Shown piece after piece: positions 1-11,000 of a stretch of 64,000 nucleotides of DNA. Origin of the DNA: Muricea muricata (Eukaryota; Cnidaria; Anthozoa; Malacalcyonacea; Plexauridae); assembly GCA_963855995.1 (NCBI GenBank), contig OY979717.1, positions 23,276,746 to 23,340,745 on the forward strand, written 5' to 3'. The translations under genes were made by a program, and so were the position numbers. Each line of letters starts with the position of its first letter. Positions within the stretch are counted from its first letter, which is position 1. The notes below the pieces were generated by a model that made no database searches, was not told the origin of the DNA, and saw nothing but the letters and a program-made list of their open reading frames with translations.

Positions 1-770
1 AAATTCGCGTTTTCGCGTTCTACAACCGTTTGTTGGAGGGCATTTTACAGATTACAACGAGCGACTGAGCTCATATTTTTTGGCGAACAATATCAAGAGA
101 AAAGAAGAAGCAGAAAAAGAGACTTCTATACAAGGAGCAAACGAGGCTTCTATACAAGTTTCAGACAAAAAGAAGGTCGCAGTTAAGATATGTCTAATCG
201 GTAAGAATACGTACAGTACGCTTAAGGACCTTTGTCTTCCTGATTTACCTTATGATAAGTCGAACAAATAACTACATTACTCAAGGGGTTGTACAAAACT
301 AAAGCGCTAGAAGTGGCTGAGACAAATCGTTTCCATCAGACTGTTCAAAAGGAAAATGAAGGTGTTAATGAGTATGCAAACAAATGGAAGCGTTTAGCTG
401 TTCATTGCAATTTTGGTCAATACCTTCAGGTGGCATTGAGAGATCAATTTTATCGGAGGTGTACGAAGTCAAAGTACAAGGAAGAAGCTTTTATGGGAGG
501 ACAGGACTGTTGAGCAAGCACTAAAAGTTGCACAAGCAGATAAATTAGCAGAGAAAGAGACCGGCCAAATAGCTACTACAAAGAGGGAAAGAGAACCAGT
601 GCACGGGATACACCGAGAAAGTACACAAAGCAAGAACAATACAAAGCCAGCTTTTTCAAAAACACTAGGAGATGGTAAAACATGTTTCAGATGTGGATCA
701 AATCAACATCAGGAAGATATAAAAGTAGAGCACCCAGAATTGGTCTCACCAACAGTCCCCGTAATCAAAC
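1..770 (+). pseudogene. Gag-like region with partial zinc knuckle (broken)
   Basis: Two frames carry a gag-like protein. The 80-271 stretch reads into a region encoding LPDLPYDKS. The 289-513 stretch includes VNEYANKWKRLAVHCNFG and LRDQFYRR, which match the helical gag core of Ty3/gypsy elements. Near 681-715 a CFRCG..H pattern looks like the first half of a CCHC zinc knuckle, with the last cysteine not in place. Frameshifts near 275 and 510 break the frame. In an intact element gag would form the particle and the knuckle would bind RNA. The start codon is probably left of the window. Confidence 0.75.
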
Positions 771-959
771 CAAGGGATGTATTAGAATGTGTGGTGATTA
801 TTTTGGTACAATTAACCAAGCTTCTACTTCGGAACTATATCCAGTACTTATAATTGAAGAGTTATTTAGTAACCTTTCAGGAGGAAAGAAACCCTTTCCC
901 AATTCCCAGGCTCATAATCAGTTTGAGCTACGGCAAAAGGAAACACCGTGGAAATAAGG

Positions 960-1400
960 GAAAGAAGAGAAGATTGCTTTTTCAATTCGATATTAAACTT
1001 CGACATTATGACCCATCGGCTGAACTCATGTTACAATACAACGCATCATTAGTTGGAGTCGGTGCAATTTTACTACAACCTGGTCATGATGGTTCTTTAC
1101 AGCAACTTGCTTACGCATCCAGAACACGTAACCAAGTTGGGAGAAACCATGCAAAGATCAAACGGGAATCATTAGCTATTGTTTTCGGCGTTATTAAATT
1201 TCGTCAGTATCTACTCGGCAGACATTTCAAACTACTCATGGATCATAGGGCCCTTTAATAACACTGTTAGGGGAAGATAAACTAGTTCCACAGTTAGCTT
1301 CGGCCCGAATCTAGAGAATATTTATTCCCGGCAAGGAAAATGTGTACGCGGATTATCTGTTAAGAAAGCCAAATAAAGGCCATCCCACACCTGCAGAACA
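960..1400 (+). pseudogene. RNase H domain of Ty3/gypsy pol (broken)
   Basis: Reading 965-1255 gives a typical Ty3 RNase H: a tract with YNASLVGVGAILLQ, then LAYASRTRNQ, then ESLAIVFGVIKFRQYLLG and LLMDHRAL. The usual catalytic aspartate at the start of the DAS-type motif is replaced by asparagine (YNAS). After a stop at 1258 the connection region resumes near 1335 with NVYADYLLRKP, the usual link between RNase H and integrase. The reverse transcriptase fingers and palm are absent upstream. Confidence 0.8.
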
Positions 1401-2012
1401 GGTAGAGATAAAGGTAATCTTCATCGAAGGAGAGGAACGTATCAATTTAAAAATGGTGGCCATGGAAAGTAAAAATGATTCCATTCTAAATAGAGTATTG
1501 GGTTTTACAAAGAATGGATGGCCGTGAAAACCTAAACTCGAATCCCAACCTTTTTACACAAAGAGTTTACAGCTTTCAAATGAAGACGGAGTTTTGCCGT
1601 AGAATTCTCAAGTGGTGGTTTCTGATGCACTGCGTGGAATTCTACTCAAGGACTTTACGCTATGGCAAAGATGAAGCAGCTTGCACGTAAATACTTTTGG
1701 TGGCCCAAACTAAACAAGAAAATAGAGGATACTGTTAAGTGTTGTCCGGCATGTCAGGGAGCAGCTAAATCGGCCCAGAGACCCGTGGAAGGGAATTCAT
1801 CTAGAATTTGCTGGACCGTATGTGGGGAAATTGTTCTTGGTGGTCGTAGACGCATATTCAAAGTATTTGGAAATAGCACCGATGTCTCGTGCAACTTCAA
1901 CTAATACTATAGCGGCGCTAAGACACATTTTTAGTAATTGTGGATTACCAGAACACACCAACACAGACAATGAGAGCCAATTTGCTACTGATGAATTTCA
2001 GAAATCTTTTAA

Positions 2013-2804
2013 GTGCATATGACACGGGATGTCTTTTTTCAGAATTACATAATTCTTTGTGTGGTGATTATCGAAGGGTAATTTATTTTTCAAAAACAAG
2101 ATTATAAGGGGACTACGTCAGGGCCTTTTTTAACTATATACGTGGGGGGCCAAGGACCCCCCACCCCCTCCTTTGGCCCCCCACTGATGGATTTTGCCCC
2201 CCCCCTTCCACTAAGTTGTCATATTGTTACTTTAATGTTGTCAGCTCCTCGCTGTTAACGATATATTACAAAAAAAAACAGTGCGTTGATGAGCGAAAAT
2301 GTTAACTAATAATAACTGATCGTAACATTTTAAAAATATTTTTCATTCAATAATAAATATAAAAACCATGTCAGCATATCCCACAATTTGCTGGTCCCTT
2401 CGGTCATTACCAAAAGGTCCCTTATGTACACCGCCCCCCCCCCCCCCCCACGGGCAATTTCTTAAAAAAGGCCCTGGACTACGTTATCGTGTAAGAACGT
2501 AGTCGTGATGCACAAAACTGTCCTATGTCTGGAAACGAAATTGCACCAAAATGGCGTCACTGATGATATGCATTTGCTGTTCATTGATAAGTCTTACTCG
2601 GGGTAAAACCAGTAGCGTCATTATGACGTCGTTTTGGTGTGAATTCGTTCCCATGAATGGAGCAGTTTTTGCCCAGCGGCCATGTATCAAAACCTTCAAA
2701 TAGTCCTCTTAGCATCATGTTTTTCAAAAATAAATTACATTGCAATAATCACCGCGCAAAGATTCCTATAACTCCGAAATAATAAATGTAGTGTCATATC
2801 CACT
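2013..2804. mobile_element. TTAA-target TIR element (piggyBac-like MITE) inside the integrase
   Basis: TTAA occurs on both sides (2009-2012 and 2805-2808). The ends are inverted copies: GTGCATATGACAC on the left against AGTGGATATGACAC on the right strand, and the similarity runs inward for roughly 90 bases (GGTGATTAT, TAATTTATTTTT, GGGGACTA/GAGGACTA). TTAA duplication is the mark of piggyBac-type elements. No transposase is present, so it is non-autonomous. Joining the flanks at one TTAA nearly restores the integrase frame. It contains a second insertion at 2119-2476. Confidence 0.8.
2119..2476. mobile_element. hAT-like MITE with 8-bp target duplication
   Basis: The ends are inverted copies of CAGGGCCTTTTTTAA. 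They are flanked directly by the 8-base duplication GACTACGT at 2111-2118 and 2477-2484. An 8-bp duplication with a CAGGG-type terminus is typical of hAT elements. The 358-bp interior is non-coding, with long C-rich tracts (2155-2205 and about 2435-2452). It sits inside the TTAA element 2013-2804, making a three-level nest with the Ty3 element. Confidence 0.88.
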
Positions 2805-3559
2805 TTAAAAGATAACGATATCTAGCATACTACCACTGCACTTGACACTCGGCACTTAATGGATTAGCGGAACGCTGTATGTGAGAGAATTTAAAGATAA
2901 ACTTTCCAAAACTGGAGGAACGGGTAAATCGTTACAGGATAAGTTGGACAGAGTTTTACTTACGTATACAGGAAGACCTACAGGAGTGGACAAGTCGCCG
3001 TCAGAGTTGTTGATGAATAGGCAACCACGAGTTAAATTTAGTGCACTAAGACTGAACCAAACGATCTAACAACGAAGTTACGATTTTCCAAGATAATCTT
3101 GATAACCGTCCCAAGTGTGTTCACAATCAAGCTAGCAGTAGTCGTGCGAAATTTTGCAAAAGGAGACAGATAAATCCCAGGACGTATAGTAAAGACAAAG
3201 TTGAAATCGAAGATGTGATTCAACAACTTAACACGAAGGGCAAATACGTCCGAGACACATACCGCGGATCCAGAATATGGAAACAGCACAAAATTGGTAT
3301 GAAGAGCGCAAGAACATTCGCACGAACAATCAGATTCCCGTGATGCTCCACGTACAGATTTGAGAGACAGACGAATAAATCAGAAAGCAACGCCAGAGAT
3401 TGAGAGTGCGAATAGCGCGTTACGGAACGATGCGCAAACAACGCCAGAACTCGATAGTTCGATAGAAGTACAACGGGACAACACAATACAGAATACGGTA
3501 TTTATTAAGATCCTCCCCTGAAAGGTTTCTCAGGTCTAGGTACATGAATATTTCAAAAT

Positions 3560-3860
3560 ACAATGCTATAAAAGCAATTATTATTCATCAAAAGCAAGTT
3601 TTTAATTCATCGTTTAAAAGTGTTCAGTGTAGGACTGTCTTTAACATGATTCGGTATTGCATTCCACAGCTTTACAGCCCTATACCAAGATAAACGTTAT
3701 TAAGCTTGTTCTACCTTTAGGTATATTTAGATCATGTCGATTACGAGCATTACTGCAGTATATTAAAACCTCTTATAAACAAATCAGACAAATAAGATGG
3801 AACACTGCCATTGATAATTTTATACGCCACTTGCGCATCACGATATAAAAACGTATTCTG
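3560..3860 (-). pseudogene. LINE ORF2 C-terminal fragment, minus strand
   Basis: Read on the minus strand with one or two frameshifts, this gives LNIPKGRTS and then AVKLWN-like and IPNHVKDSPTLNTFKR-like pieces. This is the closing segment of many LINE ORF2 proteins (RDLNIPR...K.WN.LP). It is short and broken, and lies head to head with another LINE tail to its right. Confidence 0.5.
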
Positions 3861-3889
3861 GACTGTTCTGGACTAACCAAGGTCTTTAA

Positions 3890-4335
3890 TTGTGGATGCG
3901 ATGCAAAAAGTGTCTAAAGCTCCAGAAAACAGCAGCTCGAATCATTCTTGACGCTGACAAAACTACACCGTCAATAACTCTTCTTAACTCTGAACTGGTT
4001 GCCCTTAATTACTAGGCATTCTCAAATTAAACGGAATTTAAACCCGTTAATTAAATATGAACTTGGTGAGCCCTAGATTTACTAGGAAAACTGAAAGGGG
4101 TCGTACATTTACGGTCAGGTCCTTTATTGATATGGACATTAGAAAAAAAAAGAACTCAGACGTTAGCTTTAAATACAATCTATGCAAGTCTTTTTTAGAT
4201 GATCAAAAAGCCACTATGATTATGAGATTGTGACTATTTTTAAATTTCTCTAGTATATAGTGTACTTTTACATTCTAAATTATAGCTTAGTATATATTGA
4301 GGCCCATGAACTTAGTCATCAGTGTAATTTAATTT
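3890..4335 (+). pseudogene. CR1/L2-like LINE ORF2 C-terminal fragment
   Basis: The plus strand reads LQKTAARIILDADKTTPSI, then LVSPRFTRKTERGRTFTV, then NSDVSFKYNLCKSFLDDQKA. This block order is the C-terminus of ORF2 in CR1/L2-like LINEs, downstream of the reverse transcriptase. Frameshifts occur near 4015 and 4065 and no polymerase core is present. It is a 5'-truncated dead copy. Confidence 0.65.
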
Positions 4336-4369
4336 TTTGAAATTTATCAATTTTGGGCCTTTATTATAT

Positions 4370-5069
4370 GGGAGTAATTTCAGAATACCCGGCAAAATGT
4401 TCGCGCTTTCTTTGGATCATGAGACATGGCTACATGGCTACTTTTCTTCTATCTGTGTCTTTTCCGACCACATGCTACGTGGCTACATGACTACGCAGCT
4501 ACATGACTACGTGGCTACATGGCTACGTGGCTACGTGCAATATCTATGACTACCTTAGTACCTGACTACCAAGAGGGAGCGCGTAGCGCGACAATCATTA
4601 CTCGCCCTTCGGGCTCGCGCTTTAGCTAAATTTGGTGAAGTAGATACAGTCCCAGTGAGTGAGAATAGTCTTAAATATAATACCTTTTGCTATAAAGTTT
4701 TATATAGCAAAACAGTGCGCTTATGTCTAAGTCAACTGTGACATATTTGCTAGTTATACGAGTATGGGGATACACAAAATACGTGAGTACTCATATCACT
4801 GGGGCACCGGTGTTGGTATCACACAACAAAAAAAATTAATAAATCAATATTAGTTTATGTAGCTACATTATGCATGGTACTTATACTGTAGCCACGTAGC
4901 CAGTAGCCATTTGCTACACAGCGTCTTCTCACCTGCCCGGTATTCTAAAGTTATGCCGAAATAAACAGAGTGTATTTAATATTATTCCTGTAGCCGAGTA
5001 GCCATGTAGCCACGTAGCCACACATAAAATTTACTATACTTTGATGGCCAGGTATTCTGAAATTATACC
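4370..5069. mobile_element. TIR element with subterminal GTAGCC arrays
   Basis: Inverted ends (GGGAGTAATTTCAG left, GGTATAATTTCAG right) are bordered by ATTATAT at 4363-4369 and 5070-5076, a likely 7-bp target duplication. Each arm carries clusters of a CATGGCTACGTGGCTAC-like repeat, in one orientation on the left (4424-4545) and the reverse on the right (4886-4910, 4991-5025). There is no coding potential. Family unknown. Confidence 0.7.
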
Positions 5070-5386
5070 ATTATATGTACTTCAATGATAGCATAATAAT
5101 AATTCTAATATGAAGTACTTCGCCTAAGTCTTTATCACAACGCCATATTGTATTCTAGATTTTTGAAGATTTTCTTGGTTTTTACTGTGCTTTTCGTCTT
5201 TGAAAATGGGTAAACAACGCTCTGATTATTCAAAGAAGCGTAAATTTAGTGGAAATCAGTTCTCTGTTAGCTTGAAATGTTTGAAAACGAGCGAAACATC
5301 CACCGCAAGTACGAGCGACGAAAGCGTCTCTAAATGACTATTAAATCACAATCAGTGAATCGGATGACCCATAGATATAGTAGGTC

Positions 5387-6089
5387 TAACACCGCGGAAA
5401 AACGTCTGCGCATGCGCAAGTACTTGAAAATATTGTGGGGAATTTAAATCCCGTTTCCTGAAGCAAAATCATTCCTTTTAATTGCTGAAGATAAGTGAAA
5501 CAAACAAAACAACATTAGGTCGAGTAGTTTGGCTATTAATAAGTAGTTTTCTAAGGTTAAGAACAAAAATTTAATTTAAAAATTGACGTTTGAGTCCGAG
5601 AGGCGTGCGAGTACTTCTTGAAAAATTCTCGAACATCGGATTAAAACACAAGAGTTTTGCAAACTGTGAAAGAGTTTTGCATTTGCATATGCTTAAGTTG
5701 TATAGCAGGTCATTACCTTTAAATACAGTCAACGCAAAATTTTTTCATTCTACGCAAAAAAAGTTATTGGCAAAAATGTGGATAAAATTACCCTATGGAA
5801 AATTTCCTTGTTCATTCGGTCGAGTAGCTTTCGTAAACAATAAATTTTTCATTACTCACCTTTGGCCTGCATCTAAAATAATATTATTTTCTAGGCATGT
5901 AAACTACAATTATTTCTTGTTTTTAAGTTCATACGTTCGTTGGTTAGCTAATAATTTTACTCCAAAGGCACATATGTGAGGTACTTCTTTTCACCGCCAT
6001 ATTGTGAAATAAACAAGCTCGAAACACCCGATTTATCAAGCCAATCTCAGTAAAATTGACGCATGCGCAGACGTTTTTCCGCGGTGTTA
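5387..6089. mobile_element. TIR element inside the left arm of the CATAG element
   Basis: Terminal inverted repeats start TAACACCGCGGAAAAACGTC and continue through GCGCATGCG. They are nearly perfect for about 30 bases. The flanks repeat GTAGGTC (5380-5386 and 6090-6096; one more shared T would make 8). The interior contains a 129-codon open frame (5590-5979) with no recognisable domain, judged to be chance. Confidence 0.8.
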
Positions 6090-7857
6090 GTAGGTCTAGA
6101 TTGCTGACTCATAGTATAGTTACTATTGCGCAGGCGTGACCTGTATTATAAATCCAAGATGGCGCGGGAACCGGGCAAAAAACTATAAGACTCTACAGGG
6201 AAATCCATGTTTTTCGCGATTTAAAACGTCTCCTTGCTTGGAATCGCTTCGAATCAACTTTTTGTGGAAACAACTAATTATTGCGGAAGTTTTGAGCACA
6301 ATTTGTATAATTTCTGTTGAATTCCTCGTGAAAATCTCGCTCGTGAAATGTGTTGTGAATTGGTCACTTGGTCAGTTGACTCAGTTCGAGATATTCGTTG
6401 TCCAAAATATGTATTTTTGACCGGCTTTGGCCTCTTGGGTGTTATTGTGACCTACAGCTATGCTAAATCAAACATTTACAAAACGATGGAGCAAAATGTT
6501 CGCGTGCAAATCGATTATTCGCTTGATTTGTGTGGTGTGTGATTTTCATTTACAATGAATCATGTATACTGTAATGCAGTGTCACAGTGTGTCGATGAAT
6601 CTATGGAGCAAGATGATACATTTTTTGACGTTGCCAATTTGAAAATTATTTTAACGGTATCTGTGTTCACTTCATACAATGTCTTTCAGGCTTAATTAGG
6701 CTTAATTAGGTTAAATTTGTGTTGATTGTGTGCAAACTACCCAGACTGAAAAGTTTTATTTTGCGCATAAAAGATCCTTTTCACCAGAGAATTTTGCGCA
6801 GAAATGTAGAAAACTTCTAGAGTCTAATTAGGTGGTCTGGGTTCAGTTTGGTTCATGACCCTCAGACTCAGTAAGTAAATTTATCATCATCAATTTATCA
6901 TTATCAATATTGAGCACAGTTGGCATGTTAGCCTAGATTTTCTGTTGATTTGTGCAGATTTCTTCATGAATTATTAATGATTTTATAATCACGATTAATT
7001 GTTCATTGGAATACAGCAAATGGGCATTAGAATATTGTTTTACCATACTCGCATGTTTGCAGACTTTGCTCCAATGTTGCACAAGCTAGCAAGCAGGTGC
7101 ATGTTGCATTCTATGAACAGTGTATGCAAAAGTATGCCAAAGTTTACCATTATGTTAATTTTAAAGCAAACATATAGTTTAAATTCAAATAAAAAAATTT
7201 CGGTCATTAAACTGTGGATTGTTCAGTTAATTCTACCCACATTTCACACACGATTCACACGAACGAAACTAGCAGCTGTAGCACTAGTTTTCGATTATAT
7301 TTTGGTAATGCATATTACATAATTCAGACAATATTTACTTGATAACCTATCCGTCTTTGAAGTTCGAAAACAGTACGTTGGCTTGAAGTCGTATCTATGT
7401 AGTAAATATTACTAACGTATCAGGTATCACACACCACACAAATCAAGCGAACAATCGATTTGTACGCGAAGATCTTGCTCCATCGTTTTGTAAATGTTTA
7501 ATTTAGGATAGCTGTAGGTCACAATAACACCCAAGAGGCTAAAGCCGGTCAAAAATACATATTTTGAACAACAAATGTCTCGAACTGACCAAGTGACCAA
7601 TTCACAACACATTTCACGAGCGAGATTTTCACGAGGAATTCAGCAGAAATTACACAAATAGTGCTCAAAACTTCCGCAATAATTAGTTGTTTCCAAAAAA
7701 TGTTGATTCGAAGCGATTCCAAGCAACGAGACGTTTTAAATCGCGAAAAACATGGATTTCCGTGTAGAGTCTTATAGTTTTTTGCCCGGTTCCCGCGCCA
7801 TCTTGGACTTATCATACAGGTCACGCCTCCGATGGATGAGTCAGCAATCTAGACCTA

Positions 7858-8297
7858 CACACGTAAAAATCTCACAACTTGTAACAAGTCTGCAGACAAG
7901 CCGTCAACAAGATGTGTTCGCACTGCTTGTTCCAAAGTTGTCAACAAGTTGTTCCAAACTTGTTGACAACTTGTAACAAGCTTGATGAAAATATCAGACT
8001 TGTTACAAGGTTGTTCTAACAACTCTGATACAATCCTGTCGTAGCAAGTTTGTTACAAGATTGATAACACAAGGCTGTAACAATATTGTTATATCATGCT
8101 GTATCAGTCTTGTTGGAACAATCTTGTTACAGGTCTGATAGTCCCATCAAGCTTGTTACAATTTGTCAACAGCTTGTTCCAAACTTGTTCCAACAAATTC
8201 GTAACAAGCAGTGCGAATACATCTTGTCAACAACTTGCGAACAGACTTGTTACAACTTGCTTGCAGGTCGGTAGCAACTTGTGCGTTTTTACGTGTG
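7858..8297. mobile_element. Palindrome-rich TIR element in the right arm of the CATAG element
   Basis: The ends are CACACGTAAAAA and its inverse, with CTCACAACTTG/GCACAAGTTG just inside. The interior is packed with variants of the self-complementary word CTTGTTACAAG and of CAACTTGTTG in both orientations. No coding capacity is seen. The target duplication is not resolved. A degenerate relative lies near 18900-19050, and a structurally similar element is at 61869-62107. Confidence 0.7.
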
Positions 8298-8499
8298 CAC
8301 TATGTCTATGGGATGACCAAAACACAAACACGTGTACAGTATGTCAGCTTCAGCCAAAAAAATAGGTTTAGTTTATAAAGCAAGTGCTCCTTCGATGAAT
8401 AAATGTAGTTTGAATGGTTATTGAATTATCGACGTTGATATTTTGGGGAAGAAATTTGAAGACAAAGACAATTTAGAAATTGAAGAATTAAAAGCAGTT

Positions 8500-9450
8500 C
8501 ATGCTTTAAAGTGTAAGATGAACTACAGTGGTTCAGCACTAGCTATGGAGCCAGGAGCCTGAAGGTGCAAAGCGTATTTTCTAATATTCAGTAACATTTC
8601 ATAAACTTTAGTATGACACACTGTTTGGGATGGAGATAGCAAGAGCTTTAGTGCTGTTGAAAATATTCACAAAGAAGAATATGATGTTGTAGTCAAGACG
8701 AAGGAATGTGTCGGACATGTTCAAAAACGTCTTGGCATGGCGTTTGGAAAACTGAAAAAAGAAAAAAAGGATTGGGTGGACTGGATGAATGACTGACAGC
8801 ATGATTGACAAGATGTAAAATTATTATGGAATTGCCATAAGAAGTAACACTGGAAATCTTGAGGCCATGAAGAAGAATGTGCTTGCATCACTTTTCCACT
8901 GTGCTTCGAATGATGAGCATCCTTGGCACACATATTGTCCCCCCGGCAAGGGTAGTTGGTGTGGATATATGAGGGATATAAAGGCACTAAAATCCACAAC
9001 CTACAAACATGGCAAAGGTTTGCCTCGTGATGTGACAATGACTCTAAAGCCTGTATATGCCACCCTAAGTGATGAAACATTACTGGCAAAGTGCCTGAAT
9101 GGAAAGATGCAGAATCAGAATGAGTTGTTTGGCATGATTTGGCAACAAGTGCCAAAACCAATATTTGTGGGGTCTGATGTATTCAAGATGGGAGTATATG
9201 ATGCTGTTGTCCATTTTAACATAGGTAAGAAGGCTGCTACAAAAGTCCTTCAAGCAATGGGATTTTGAATCCAGGAGGCCAAAATGAAGCCGGTAGTTAT
9301 CCAAGCAGATTGGCTGCGAGTGCACAAGGCTAATTATAAAGCAGAGATGAAGAACAAAACAAGGAGAAAGATCCTCAGACGCCAGAGAAAGAAGATAGGG
9401 GACAAGAATAAGGAAAAGGAGGGTGAAACCTATGCAGCTGGCTCATTTTA
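8500..9450 (+). pseudogene. Mutator-like transposase remnant
   Basis: The reading runs through KSFSAVENIHKEEYDVV-like, KTKECVGHVQKRLG, then NYYGIAIRSNTGNLEAMKK, LFHCASNDEHPWHTYCP, SWCGYMRDI, PVYATLSDE and a closing block from 9283 (VIQADWLRVHKANY) to the stop at 9450. This order matches the Mutator-like transposase domain proteins common in invertebrates. The GDGDSK-type motif and everything upstream are damaged, and there are stops near 8795 and 8815 and a frameshift near 9268. The largest intact piece is 8867-9268. The N-terminal half is missing, so it is inactive. Confidence 0.75.
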
Positions 9451-10873
9451 AACTATCTATATGTCTGTTTATGCTGGTAAATTGGGATTGTTGGTCGAAA
9501 ACATATCTACAAATATTTTAAACTTGATTTTCTCAAAGTATCAATTAACGAGATGCCAGAAACTCTCCTGGGTTCTCTATTTATCCAATCAAGGTGAAAT
9601 TTTCAGCATCTACTCATTTCTACACAATCTGTGATGTGAACCTAAAAAATACAATATGTGAGCTATACTCAACATAGGAACCATTATAATTGAACTCTGC
9701 ATCCCCATTGTCTATAAAGAAGCAAACATTTTTACATTCTATGCCTTCATCTGAGTATTTTTTAGGTTCACATCATAGATAGGTCTATCTAGTATCAATT
9801 AAAGTTGTTTGGGAGATCATTGGTAGTTTACTTTGGCTCCTATAATTTTTTGTGCAAACACCATATTTTACCCAATAGGGGGTCTTATCTTGGTAACTGT
9901 GGCAACAACAAATGTATAAGTGAGTGAGTTTGAGTCAGTTAATCATATTCAATAATATTTGAGAAAAAAATGAGGAAAAAGTATTGAATTAAGCAAAAAG
10001 TTTTTAAGGTATAATGTAATATATCCCTGGACTGACATACATTGTATATTTGTCACATTGGCCTTAGATGGCTGCATAACATTAAGGCTTCGTGATGCGG
10101 TACCATCTTCATACTCACTTACTACTTTCATTGGTTTGGCATCACTAACACCGTTTTCATCAAATATGGATAATTTCCAGAATGCCCAGTTATTGCAGGA
10201 AGAATTTCCTCTGTAGAGGGGATAATTCACACAAGAGCGTTTGATAGGCTTAGATATTGATGTCTCTCTGCTGACACAAGCAACTTGACGTTTGTTAAGG
10301 GGTTCAGGTTGGTTTTCAATGGTATAAAAAAAGGGTGGGTGATGTGAAATGTTGACTGTTTGGGTTGTTGGCTGAGTTAATGGTGTAGCTGGTAAATATT
10401 GGTCACTTCATTTTCTTGAGTTAGGCAGCCAGAATCTCCAGCCAGTGAATAACCAAGTGTTACACCCATCCTTAACTGTTCGTCTGAAGCAAAGTTCTGG
10501 TATATATCGAAACTAGCACGACTTCGATGGCCGGTGGCTGACATTTTTTGCTTATCATTATAGTCATTACGCTTTAACTTAAGGGTTGTTATTCAAGATA
10601 AGGCTGTGGTTACTGTACCCAATTAACTAAAGCGCTAGTTTCGGTCATACACGAGCCTGATTGAAAATGTTGGTACATAACCTTTGTCGAAATTCACACT
10701 CGTCGCTTTCTATATGTGACGCTTAGATCTGAGTTTTTGCCGCTATGCCACACGCATTAGAAATCTATTTGGTAAATTTGTCAGAAAGAAGACACAGCCT
10801 GTGAAATGCCTTAAATACTCAACAATAAAAAAAGAAGCAAATACCTTGAAAAACGTTTTTTCTAATATTTTAG
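9451..10873. other. Gene-poor stretch with a 24-base inverted repeat
   Basis: The words GTGATGTGAACCTAAAAAAT (from about 9631) and its inverse (about 9755-9777) face each other over roughly 100 bases. A 93-codon minus-strand frame at 9949-10230 and more minus-strand open stretches at 10400-10550 (with SATGHRSRASF) look mildly coding, but I recognise no family and there are stops between them. It precedes the first receptor exon found. Confidence 0.35.
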
Positions 10874-11000
10874 ACAAATGAAACAACATTGTCGGTGCAA
10901 GAGCTCGAACCAAATGTTGGCTATCAGTTCCGAGTTATTGCTGTACGCTCTGATGAATCATCTGAATTTAGCGACTGGAGTAACATGACGTGGACACAAA
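10874..11000 (+). CDS. Receptor exon 1 of those visible: end of an FN3 domain
   Basis: The acceptor TATTTTAG precedes the exon and the donor GTAGGT follows. It starts in phase 0, so at least one exon must exist upstream. [16 protein letters not shown] and [11 protein letters not shown] are the F and G strands of a fibronectin type III module. Confidence 0.85.

Larger units (their letters stand above)
1..3490 (+). mobile_element. Degenerate Ty3/gypsy LTR retrotransposon, internal part
   Basis: Gag, zinc knuckle, RNase H and integrase pieces follow one another in the order of a Ty3/gypsy element, but in several frames with stops. The left end lies outside the window and no LTR was recognised on the right. 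Protease and the reverse transcriptase palm/fingers are missing between the zinc knuckle (near 690) and the RNase H region (from about 965), so this copy has an internal deletion. The integrase is further split by an insertion at 2013-2804. It is a dead copy. The family assignment is by motif recognition, not by search. Confidence 0.85.
1620..3490 (+). pseudogene. Integrase of Ty3/gypsy pol, split by an insertion
   Basis: The zinc-binding end reads ARKYFWWPKLNKKIED followed by CCPACQ. The core follows in another frame at 1822-2015, with VVDAYSKYLEI and TDNESQF carrying the two catalytic aspartates. The frame is then cut by the element at 2013-2804. It resumes at about 2809 with a HTTTA stretch and NGLAER, which holds the catalytic glutamate, and continues to LLTYTGRPTGVDKSPSELL. 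Downstream to about 3490 is a degenerate tail with a GDR..PGRIVK pattern. Frameshifts and stops show it is inactive. Confidence 0.82.
5370..8310. mobile_element. Long-TIR element, CATAG family, copy 1 (carries two insertions)
   Basis: The ends read CATAGATATAG and CTATGTCTATG and are flanked by a perfect 8-bp duplication, GGATGACC (5362-5369 and 8311-8318). The terminal inverted repeats are about 450 bases long (about 6097-6545 against 7425-7857). Their mirrored reading frames are a by-product. The left arm is interrupted at 5387-6089 and the right arm at 7858-8297. The roughly 880-base centre shows no recognisable protein. The 8-bp duplication suggests a hAT-type mover, by inference. Two related copies lie at 13479 and 18035. 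Confidence 0.85.

Noticed and set aside
5590-5979. 129-codon open frame
   Set aside because: It lies inside a non-autonomous TIR element, has no recognisable domain, and its composition looks random.
6136-7824. Two similar 91-94 codon frames in opposite orientation
   Set aside because: They are the two arms of the CATAG element's inverted repeat; similarity comes from the repeat, not from a gene pair.
8721-9161. 146-codon minus-strand frame
   Set aside because: Antisense shadow of the Mutator-like transposase remnant, whose family motifs are on the plus strand.
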